Shown in pieces: positions 16,991 through 24,270 of a stretch of 64,000 nt of DNA. Origin of the DNA: Bradyrhizobium sp. CB1015 (lineage in GTDB: Bacteria > Pseudomonadota > Alphaproteobacteria > Rhizobiales > Xanthobacteraceae); assembly GCF_025200925.1 (NCBI RefSeq), contig NZ_CP104174.1:4836001-4900000 (forward strand), given 5' to 3'. Below the pieces are notes generated by a model, which made no database searches, was not told where the DNA came from, and saw only the letters and a program-made list of their open reading frames with translations. The position numbers and the translations under genes are program-made. The stretch's first letter is position 1; every line of letters begins with the position of its first letter.

Positions 16991-17911
16991 ATGGAGAAAT
17001 CGATTTGGCCCCAGGCGCGGCGGGGAATGGCGCGCGCATCGTTGCCGCGGCGCAAGCTCATGCTCGGCGCCGCCATCACTTTCGGTCTCGTTCTCGCCGC
17101 ACCGCTGAGCGCGCAGGCCGCAGCTCCCGCCGCCTGCGCCGCGCTCCAGGAGAAATATCCGGACTGGAAGGGCAAGACGCTCGTCAACGCCATCAATCCG
17201 CACACGCCGGGCTATGAGACGATCGATCCCAAGGACCCCAGCAAGTATATCGGCTTCGATATCGATCTCGGCGAAGCGATCGGCGAGTGTCTCGGCTTCA
17301 AGCTGACCTACAAGCCCGTGGTGTTTGCAGCGCTCCTCACCACGCTCGCCGCCGGTCAGGCCGATATCGTCATCTCCGACATCTACGCCACCAAGGAGCG
17401 CGCCAAGGCGGCCGACTTCATCACCTATTCGAAAGTGTTCGATGGCGTGCTGGTCGCCAAGGGGAATCCAAAGGGCATCAACGGCATCAACATGTCGATG
17501 TGCGGCGCGGCTGCCGCCGAAAACACCGGCTATGTCGAGGTGCCCCTGATCCAGGCGCTGGCCGCGGAGTGCAAAAAGGCAGGCAAGCCGGAGCCGACCA
17601 TCCAGCTCTACGACAACAACGCCAATTGCATCCAGGCGATCCTCGCCGGCCGCGCCGACACCTATGTCAACGACGTCAACACCGTCGACAGCGCCGTGAA
17701 GGCCTATCCGGACAAGCTGGAGAAGGCGATCGCTGTCACGATCCCGTACTCGGTCGGCATCGCCGTTCCCAAGGACAAGCCGAAATTCCGTGACGCCGTG
17801 CTCGCTGCCCTGATCGAGGTGCAGAAGGCTGGCACGCACATGGAGCTCCTGAAGAAGCACGGGCTCGATGTGAACAACTTCAAGGAGCCGGACATTCTGA
17901 CGGCTGACTGA
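16991..17911 (+). CDS. Amino-acid-type ABC transporter substrate-binding protein
   Basis: Periplasmic solute-binding protein of family 3 (SBP_bac_3), 306 residues. The N-terminus carries a twin-arginine-like segment (LPRRKLMLGAAITFG) and a cleavage site near AQA, so export by Tat is possible. The mature part shows the family pattern KYIGFDIDLGEAIGECLGFK and a later hinge region (GRADTYVNDVNTVDSAVKAY). The start ATG at 16991 has a strong ribosome site (GGAGGAG). The stop shares a base with the start of the fused permease-ATPase gene, so they form one transporter operon. The ligand is unknown; the amidases downstream suggest an amide or amino-acid derivative. Confidence 0.88.
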   Translation: MEKSIWPQARRGMARASLPRRKLMLGAAITFGLVLAAPLSAQAAAPAACAALQEKYPDWKGKTLVNAINPHTPGYETIDPKDPSKYIGFDIDLGEAIGECLGFKLTYKPVVFAALLTTLAAGQADIVISDIYATKERAKAADFITYSKVFDGVLVAKGNPKGINGINMSMCGAAAAENTGYVEVPLIQALAAECKKAGKPEPTIQLYDNNANCIQAILAGRADTYVNDVNTVDSAVKAYPDKLEKAIAVTIPYSVGIAVPKDKPKFRDAVLAALIEVQKAGTHMELLKKHGLDVNNFKEPDILTAD

Positions 17912-19533
17912 TGTCGCTGTTCCTTCACTACCTGAGCATGCCGTATCTGCTCGAGGGCATCGAGCTCACCCTCGAGGTGACCGCCCTCGGGCTCGGCGGC
18001 GGGTTGATCCTCGGATTGATCCTCGCCGGCATGCAGCTCTCGCGCTTCTGGCCACTTGCGGCAATCGCCAGGGCCTATACCGTGATCTTCCGCGGCACGC
18101 CGCTGATCCTGCAAATGGTTTTCGCCTACGACGCGCTGCCGCATATCGGCATCAAGCTGCCGGCCGTGCTGGCGGCCGGCCTTGCGCTCGCCTGCAACGA
18201 GGCGCCATTCATTGCCGAGATGCTGCGCGCGGGCGTGCTTGGCGTCGACCGCGGTCAGCTGACTGCGGGGCAGGCGCTCGGCATGACGCCGTCAGTGCTG
18301 ATGCGCAGGGTCATCGCGCCACAGGCGATCCGCACCATGATCCCGGCCTTCGGCAACGAGGCCGTCAGCGCGCTGAAGAATTCATCTCTTGCCTCGGTCG
18401 TGGCGGTGCAGGAGCTAACCTTGCGGTCGACGCAACTGGCGTCATCAACCTTCGACTTCTTTTCGATCTTCTTTGCCTCGGGGCTGCTTTATCTCCTGCT
18501 GACCGCGACCATCAGCGCGATCCAGCTCTTCGTCGAATGGCTGCTCGATCTCGACCGGACCACGCGCCGCGAGCGCAAGCTCGCCGACTATCTGCCGTGG
18601 CGCCGTGTTGAACTCGCCGCCAAGCTCGACCTTGCCGATATGGCTGCCCCCGATTCCGAACCTGCACCGGCAGAGCTGGCCGATACGCCGCCACTCGTCC
18701 TGACCCGCGAGGAGCGCGCGCGTCGCGCGGCGACGATTGCGCGCAACAATGTCGCGGTCGAGGCCAAGGACCTCAGCAAGAGCTACGGCGCGCAAAAGGT
18801 GCTCGACGGCCTCGACTTGACCGTGCGTGTGGGCGAGGTGGTGGCGTTGCTCGGTCCCAGCGGCTCCGGCAAGAGCACGCTGCTTCGCTGCATCAACCAT
18901 CTCGAGAACTGGGACGCCGGCACCGTACGCGTCGGCGGCCGGCGGCTCGGCTTCGGCGAAAATGGCAAGCCATTGTCGCCGCGCGCCATCGCCAACGAGC
19001 GGGCGAGCGTCGGCGTCGGCATGGTGTTTCAGCAGTTCAACCTGTTTGCTCACCTCTCGGCGAAGGAGAACATCGCCGGGCCCCTGCGCTGGGTCCACGG
19101 CATGACCCGCATCGACGCCGACCGCCGCGCCACCGAGCTGCTCGACCGCGTCGGGCTGTCACACCGCGCCGATGCGCTGCCGCGACATCTCTCCGGCGGC
19201 CAGCAGCAGCGTGTTGCCATCGCCCGCGCGCTGGCGCCCAATCCGAGCGTGCTGCTGCTGGACGAGCCGACCTCGGCGCTGGATCCCGAGCTCGTCAATG
19301 AAGTGCTGGAGGTGATCCGCCGCCTCGCGATCGACGACGGCCTCACCATGATCATCTCGACGCACCAGATCCGCTTTGCCGATGAGGTCGCGGACCGTGT
19401 CGCTTTCCTGAGCGGCGGCACGATCATCGAGGAGGGGCCGGCGCACGAGGTGCTCTCCAATCCGCGCAATCCGCAGACGGCGCGTTTCCTCAGCGTAATG
19501 GAAGCGGACAAGGCTCCGGAGACGGTGCGATGA
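17911..19533 (+). CDS. Fused ABC permease and ATP-binding protein, amino-acid type
   Basis: One 540-residue polypeptide with a polar amino-acid permease at the N-terminus (about residues 1-220, coupling loop QLTAGQALGMTPSVLMRRVI) and a complete ATPase at the C-terminus (from about 285). The ATPase has Walker [11 protein letters not shown]-loop VFQQFNLFAHL, signature LSGGQQQR, Walker B VLLLDEP and switch histidine ISTHQIRFADE. Between them lies a charged linker of about 60 residues. Most relatives encode the two parts separately; fused versions occur in some rhizobia. A homodimer would supply the full transporter with two permeases and two ATPases. It is coupled to the binding-protein gene by a one-base overlap. 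Confidence 0.9.
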   Translation: MSLFLHYLSMPYLLEGIELTLEVTALGLGGGLILGLILAGMQLSRFWPLAAIARAYTVIFRGTPLILQMVFAYDALPHIGIKLPAVLAAGLALACNEAPFIAEMLRAGVLGVDRGQLTAGQALGMTPSVLMRRVIAPQAIRTMIPAFGNEAVSALKNSSLASVVAVQELTLRSTQLASSTFDFFSIFFASGLLYLLLTATISAIQLFVEWLLDLDRTTRRERKLADYLPWRRVELAAKLDLADMAAPDSEPAPAELADTPPLVLTREERARRAATIARNNVAVEAKDLSKSYGAQKVLDGLDLTVRVGEVVALLGPSGSGKSTLLRCINHLENWDAGTVRVGGRRLGFGENGKPLSPRAIANERASVGVGMVFQQFNLFAHLSAKENIAGPLRWVHGMTRIDADRRATELLDRVGLSHRADALPRHLSGGQQQRVAIARALAPNPSVLLLDEPTSALDPELVNEVLEVIRRLAIDDGLTMIISTHQIRFADEVADRVAFLSGGTIIEEGPAHEVLSNPRNPQTARFLSVMEADKAPETVR

Positions 19534-19576
19534 GCGCTCCCCCCACCATGTGCAAGATCCCCGAAGAGGTCACGTC

Positions 19577-20818
19577 ATGAAGCATGTCACGCTGCCGGTT
19601 TCGCCGCAGACCGTCCATTGGGGCTATTTCTCCAAGACAGTCACGCCGGCCCTGACGCTGCGCTCGGGAGACCGGGCCACGATCGAGACGCTGACCCATC
19701 ACGCCAACGACGATTACGAGCGCATGATTCAGGGCGATGCCGGTGCCGAAAGCGTGTTCCAGTGGACACGCGAGCACAAGGCGGTGGCGCGTCGCGGCTC
19801 GGGCCCGACGAAAGGCCCGTTCATCCGCGGCGCGGGCGAGGGGATCGGCGTGCACTTGCTCACCGGCCCCGTCGCGATCGAAGGTGCCGAGCCCGGCGAC
19901 ATTCTGGAGGTGCGCATCCTCGACGTCCGGCCGCGGCCGAGCTGCAGTGCCTGTCATGCCGGCCGCTGCTTCGGCTCCAATGTCGCGGCGAACTGGGGTT
20001 TTCACTATCACGACCTGATCGAGGAGCCGAAGCCGCGCGAGGTCGTCACCATCTTCGAGCTCGACACGTCCGGCGAGCCCTATGCAAAGGCCGTCTACAA
20101 TTACGTCTGGACGCCGCAGACCGATCCTGACGGCATCGTGCACCCGACCATCGACTATCCCGGGGTGCGCGTGGACCATGCCACCATCAGGAAGCGCGAG
20201 AACATCCTTCCCGGCGTGAAGGTGCCGGCGCGGCTGCATTTCGGCACCATGGGCCTTGCGCCCTCGGAAGCCGATTTCGTCAGCTCGATCCCGCCGAGCT
20301 ATACCGGCGGCAATATCGACGATTGGCGCATCGGCAAGGGCGCGCGGATGTTCTATCCGGTCGCGGTCCCCGGCGCCTATTTCTCGGTCGGAGATCCCCA
20401 CGCCGCGCAAGGCGACAGCGAGCTCGGCGGCACCGCAATCGAGACCTCGTTGACCGGCGATTTCGAATTCATCCTGCACAAGAAGGCCGACCTTGGCGGC
20501 ACCAGCCTCGAAGGCCTCGACCATCCCATGCTCGAGACCGATCATGCCTGGTCGTTCTACGGCTTCACCTATCCGAACTATCTTGCCGCGCTCGGCGCCG
20601 ACGCGCAAACCGAGATCGCCAATCACTCTAGTCTCGACCGTGCGATGCGCGATGCATTCAGGAAGCTCCGCCGGTTCCTGATGACGGTGCACGGCCTCAG
20701 CGAGGACGAGGCAATCTCGCTGATGTCGGTCGGCGCCGATTTCGGCGTGACTCAGGTGGTCGATGCCAATTGGGGCGTTCACGGCACGATCAGAAAGAGC
20801 ATGTTCCGATGCGACTGA
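19577..20818 (+). CDS. Acetamidase/formamidase family hydrolase
   Basis: Cytoplasmic amidohydrolase of the FmdA/AmdA family, which cleaves short amides to ammonia and the acid. From the ATG at 19577 it has 413 residues, the usual size; an upstream GTG (19550) is possible but has no better ribosome site (GAAGAGG precedes the ATG). Family blocks are visible: VHWGYFS near the N-terminus, GAGEGIGVHLLTGPVAI, an AHAGRC-like CHAGRCFGSNVAANWGFHYH, and GDPHAAQGDSELGGTAIE, the most conserved block, with His, Asp and Glu likely to hold a metal. It follows the transporter by 43 bases and is paralogous to the C-terminal half of the AraC fusion at 21093. The substrate is unknown. Confidence 0.88.
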   Translation: MKHVTLPVSPQTVHWGYFSKTVTPALTLRSGDRATIETLTHHANDDYERMIQGDAGAESVFQWTREHKAVARRGSGPTKGPFIRGAGEGIGVHLLTGPVAIEGAEPGDILEVRILDVRPRPSCSACHAGRCFGSNVAANWGFHYHDLIEEPKPREVVTIFELDTSGEPYAKAVYNYVWTPQTDPDGIVHPTIDYPGVRVDHATIRKRENILPGVKVPARLHFGTMGLAPSEADFVSSIPPSYTGGNIDDWRIGKGARMFYPVAVPGAYFSVGDPHAAQGDSELGGTAIETSLTGDFEFILHKKADLGGTSLEGLDHPMLETDHAWSFYGFTYPNYLAALGADAQTEIANHSSLDRAMRDAFRKLRRFLMTVHGLSEDEAISLMSVGADFGVTQVVDANWGVHGTIRKSMFRCD

Positions 20819-20827
20819 ATCTCTCAA

Positions 20828-20939
20828 CTTCGTCATTCCGGGGCGACGCAACGCGTCGAACCCGGAATCCATTTCACCACCGTCTTCAGCGCGCAATGGA
20901 TTCCGGGTTCGCGCTTGCGCGCGCCCCGGAATGACGAAG
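20828..20939. repeat. Palindromic intergenic repeat, family A (copy 1)
   Basis: The ends CTTCGTCATTCCGGGGCG and its reverse complement at 20922-20939 pair perfectly, and inner segments (CCCGGAATCCAT with ATGGATTCCGGG) pair again, giving a long hairpin. Copies with the same CGTCATTCCGG ends lie at 35218-35325. It occupies the gap between two amidase genes and would fold in the transcript, so it may weaken read-through. Confidence 0.8.
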
Positions 20940-21092
20940 AGGGCTCGCCGTACTCTAATACTTTGAGGAATCTTCCAGTTCCCGGATGAACACTTGACCA
21001 ACGCCCCCCCTTTGCGGCCCGTCGCAGCGACGGATGACCGCGTTCGTCTGGCACAGAGGTTGCTTCGATCGACCGCAATCTGGGTCGATCCG

Positions 21093-23423
21093 ATGAGCTT
21101 CCGGCCGTTCACGAGCGAGTCCTACGCGCAAGACGAGCGCCCCGAAGCCTGGCGGGACGTGCTGGCGGCGGTCGGCTTGCAGCCGGCAGGCAGCCATTCC
21201 TTCTTCGATGGGCACGCTATCGCCTCGCATCGCCAGACCGCCGGTGTTGCGCTGACACGCATGGCCGCGGGCGCGCAGAGCGTCGGTCCGCTCCCGCAGG
21301 CGAATGAAGACCTTCCGATCGCGCTGATGCCGGTCGAGGACGGCATGGTGCTGAAAACCGCCGGCGGACACCGCATCGTTCCCGTCGGTCATCTCGTGCT
21401 GCTGCCGCGCAGCGGGGACTGGAGCATCGTGTTCCAGCGGGACATGCGTGCCATCGTGCTGTCAGTCACCTCCGAGGCGCTGCACGGACGCCTTTCGGGT
21501 AGGCCGCGACTCGGCGAGCCCCGCGTCGTTCCGACCAGCGGCTTTGCCGAGGTGTTCTCGCGCCTGCTGGACGCGACCGCGCGCACCCTCGACACGTTGA
21601 GCGATGCCGAATGGAATTTGCTCGCGCAGTCGCTCGTCGATCTCCTCCTGACGCTGGCGCACCAGCTGGCGGCCTCGAGCCCCGATGCCGGATCGAGCGC
21701 GACGCAGGCTGCGCTGCTGCACCGGATCTGCCAGACCATCGAGCGCCGCCTCGACGATCCCGATCTGGTGCCGGCGCGCGTCGCCCAGGCTGAGGGGATC
21801 TCTGAGCGATACCTGCAAAAGTTGTTCGAAACGGTCGGCGACAATTTCACCCACTATGTTCGCGAGCGACGTCTCCAGCGCGCCTGGGCCGATCTGTCCA
21901 ATCCGACCGAGGCGCATCGCTCGATCTCGGAAATCGCCTACGCCTATGGCTTTGGTGACTCCGCACATTTCAGCCGCGCCTTCCGCCATCGCTTCGGCCT
22001 GCCGCCGCGGGAATTTCGCCAGCAGGAGGCGGAGCGAGCGACTGCACAGCCCGGCGTTGCCGGCCAGCGCGGCTGGCCGCAGGAGGCGCTGGCGCAATTG
22101 CGCGCACATCAGAGCGTGGAGGCCCGCAGCAGCATCGCTTGCGCCGGCGCCGGAGAGCCGACGACCACCGAACGCCGTCATCACCATCTCCCGGTCGAGG
22201 CCAGCCGCGTGCATTGGGGCTATTTCAGCCGCTCGCTGCCGCCGCAGATCGAGATCGCGTCGGGCGACACCATCACCATCGAGACGCTGACCCAGCACGC
22301 CTCCGACGATCCCGAGTTGATGATAACAGGCGATGCCGCCGCCGAAAGCGTATTCGGCTGGACGCGAAACAAGAAGAACGTCGACCGCCGCGGCGCAGGG
22401 CCCATGGATGCCAGCGTATTCGGCCGCGGCGCCGGCGAGGGGTTTGGCGTGCACATCTGCACGGGGCCTGTCGCGGTGAAGGACGCTCAGCCCGGCGATG
22501 TGCTGGAGGTGCGCATTCTCGACATCGTGCCGCGCGCGAGTCGCAATGCGAGCCATGCGGGCCGTGTGTTCGGCTCGTCGGTCGCAGCGTGGTGGGGCTA
22601 TCACTACAACGAGTTTCTCGGCGGTCCCAAGCCGCGCGAAGCCGTCACCATCTATGAGATCTTCGAAGACGCCGAGCTGCCGCACGCCCGCGCGCTCTAC
22701 TCCTATCGCTGGGAGCCGCAGACTGATCCCTTCGGCGTGGTGCACGCCACCTACGACTATCCCGGCGTTCCCGTCGCACCCGGTACGATCAAGCGCCGGC
22801 ACGCGGTGCTCGACGGCATCAAAATTCCCCTGCGTCCGCATTTCGGCGTCATCGCGCTGGCGCCGCGCGAGCTCGATTTCGTCGATTCCGTGCCGCCATC
22901 CTACTTCGGCGGCAATCTCGACAATTGGCGGCTGGGGAAGGGGGCAACAGTGTATCTTCCGGTCTCGGTCCCCGGCGCGCTGCTGTCGGTCGGCGATCCC
23001 CATGCCGCGCAGGGCGACGGCGAGCTCAGCGGCACCGCGATCGAATGCTCGATGACCGGCACCTTCGAGGTGATCCTGCACAAGAAGGCCGATCTTGCCG
23101 GCCGTCCCTTCGCCGATCTGTCTTATCCCCTGATCGAGACTGAGAGCGACTGGGTGCTGACCGGCTTCAGCCACCCCAACTATCTCGCGGAATTCGGCGC
23201 GCAGGGGCAGAGCGAGGTCTACGCAAAATCCTCGCTCGATCTCGCCATGAAGGACGCCTTCCGCAAGATGCGGCGCTTCCTGATGAACGTCAAAGGCCTC
23301 AGCGAGGACGAGGCGATCGCGTTGATGTCGGCGGCGGTCGATTTCGGCGTCACGCAAGTCGTCGACGGCAATTGGGGCGTGCACGCCATCCTCAGCAAGC
23401 GCCTGTTTCAGGACGCATCTTAA
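21093..23423 (+). CDS. AraC-family regulator fused to an acetamidase/formamidase domain
   Basis: One uninterrupted frame joins two proteins normally separate. From the ATG at 21093 (776 aa; a TTG at 20994 would add 33) residues about 1-200 resemble the sensor half of AraC-type regulators (SFRPFTSESYAQDERPEAWR; a cupin-like block around DGMVLKTAGGHRIVPVGHLV). Residues about 212-310 are a double helix-turn-helix with the family end ISEIAYAYGFGDSAHFSRAF and FRHRFGLPPREFR. A 50-residue linker leads to a full-length acetamidase/formamidase domain (about 366-776) with all blocks of the paralogue at 19577, including GDPHAAQGDGELSGTAIE. No start codon with a ribosome site is visible at the junction. 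A DNA-binding enzyme, or an enzyme-derived amide sensor controlling this cluster, are both possible. Confidence 0.88.
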   Translation: MSFRPFTSESYAQDERPEAWRDVLAAVGLQPAGSHSFFDGHAIASHRQTAGVALTRMAAGAQSVGPLPQANEDLPIALMPVEDGMVLKTAGGHRIVPVGHLVLLPRSGDWSIVFQRDMRAIVLSVTSEALHGRLSGRPRLGEPRVVPTSGFAEVFSRLLDATARTLDTLSDAEWNLLAQSLVDLLLTLAHQLAASSPDAGSSATQAALLHRICQTIERRLDDPDLVPARVAQAEGISERYLQKLFETVGDNFTHYVRERRLQRAWADLSNPTEAHRSISEIAYAYGFGDSAHFSRAFRHRFGLPPREFRQQEAERATAQPGVAGQRGWPQEALAQLRAHQSVEARSSIACAGAGEPTTTERRHHHLPVEASRVHWGYFSRSLPPQIEIASGDTITIETLTQHASDDPELMITGDAAAESVFGWTRNKKNVDRRGAGPMDASVFGRGAGEGFGVHICTGPVAVKDAQPGDVLEVRILDIVPRASRNASHAGRVFGSSVAAWWGYHYNEFLGGPKPREAVTIYEIFEDAELPHARALYSYRWEPQTDPFGVVHATYDYPGVPVAPGTIKRRHAVLDGIKIPLRPHFGVIALAPRELDFVDSVPPSYFGGNLDNWRLGKGATVYLPVSVPGALLSVGDPHAAQGDGELSGTAIECSMTGTFEVILHKKADLAGRPFADLSYPLIETESDWVLTGFSHPNYLAEFGAQGQSEVYAKSSLDLAMKDAFRKMRRFLMNVKGLSEDEAIALMSAAVDFGVTQVVDGNWGVHAILSKRLFQDAS

Positions 23424-23436
23424 CAAGGACATCCAA

Positions 23437-23820
23437 GTGAAATTCCACATGATCAGCGGCGGACCGAAGCCGGTCGCGCCCTTCAGCCACGCGGTGGAGA
23501 CCGATGGCTTCGTTTTCGTGACCGGCCAGATGCCCGATACGCCGCAGACGCCGGGCGTGCTGCCCGAGGGCATCGTCGCGCAGACGAAGGCCGTGATGGA
23601 GAATTTGAAGGTGGTTCTCGCGGGCCTCGATCTCGGCCTCGAGCACGTCGTGATGACGCGGATCTATCTCACACGCTTCAAGGAAGATTATGCGGCGATG
23701 AACGAGACCTATCGGACGTACTTTCCGCCGGATCGCCTGCCGGCCCGTACCTGCGTTGGCGTCACCGGGCTTGCCTATAATGCGCTGATCGAGATCGATC
23801 TGGTGTGCCGGAGGCCGTGA
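23437..23820 (+). CDS. RidA/YjgF/UK114 family deaminase
   Basis: A 127-residue RidA-family protein. Characterised members hydrolyse reactive enamines and imines such as 2-aminoacrylate, and related RutC-type members act in degradation pathways. The start is the GTG at 23437 behind AAGGACA. Family features visible are FSHAVETDGFVFVTGQMP, the helix QTKAVMENLKVVLAGLDLGL, and the active-site arginine in LPARTCVGVTGL followed by ALIEIDLVC. It starts 13 bases after the AraC-amidase fusion, so it belongs to the same unit and probably handles a product of the amidases. The exact substrate is unknown. Confidence 0.88.
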   Translation: MKFHMISGGPKPVAPFSHAVETDGFVFVTGQMPDTPQTPGVLPEGIVAQTKAVMENLKVVLAGLDLGLEHVVMTRIYLTRFKEDYAAMNETYRTYFPPDRLPARTCVGVTGLAYNALIEIDLVCRRP

Positions 23821-23923
23821 CGGCCCGCCTCGTTTCGTAGCGATGTGACAAGCAAAGCTCGGGCGAGATAGGCCGCGACGATGCGGACGTGTGTCTACGC
23901 ACACGTGTGAGCAAGGCTCATCA

Positions 23924-24055
23924 CCGTCATCCTGAGGTGCCGGAGCGAAGCGGAGGCCTCGAAGGGTGAACGGCCCGGCTGCATCTCGGCCGCTCATCCT
24001 TCGAGGCTCTCGATGGGGCGCATCGCGCCCCATCGCTCGCACCTCGGGATGACGG
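23924..24055. repeat. Palindromic intergenic repeat, family A-like (copy 3)
   Basis: The ends CCGTCATCC and GGATGACGG pair, with further complementary segments inside (GAGGTGC/GCACCTC; CTTCGAGG in opposite orientation; GGGGCGCATCGCGCCCC). It is a diverged relative of the CGTCATTCCGG repeats at 20828 and 35218. A separate small inverted repeat (ACGTGTG/CACACGT) lies just upstream at 23887-23906. The rest of the gap from 23821 to 24202 holds nothing else I recognise. Confidence 0.7.
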
Positions 24056-24202
24056 AAAGGAGTGGCGGCCGGCTGCCGAACGCTCCCCACATCTCAAATT
24101 GCAACCCGCGAGTGTAGGAAGTCTTGATCGGCCGTGATCTAGGAGTGATTGCACCGCCTTGAACGCGGGCCCGGGCCGTCGCGACTAACCGACAGAGTGC
24201 AG

Positions 24203-24262
24203 ATGGATCAGCGGAACGTGATCGAGCTTCCCCTTCCAAAAAGCACCAAAATGGTGCTTTAG
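24203..24262 (+). other. Possible 19-codon leader ORF ahead of the PspA fusion gene
   Basis: An ATG at 24203 opens a 19-residue frame (MDQRNVIELPLPKSTKMVL) whose TAG overlaps the GTG that begins the longest form of the downstream gene (24262). It runs through the hairpin at 24240-24260. The ribosome site is weak, so translation is uncertain. If translated, it could couple to or compete with the downstream start. Confidence 0.25.
24240..24260. promoter_or_regulatory. Inverted repeat AAAGCACCA-AAA-TGGTGCTTT upstream of the PspA fusion gene
   Basis: Perfect 9-base arms with a 3-base loop, ending 10 bases before the ATG at 24271 and overlapping the upstream GTG start. GTGCTTT is repeated once more directly after it. 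It could be an operator, or an mRNA hairpin that masks the ribosome site. It stands out because the surrounding sequence has no other dyad of this quality. Confidence 0.5.
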
Positions 24263-24270
24263 TGCTTTCC

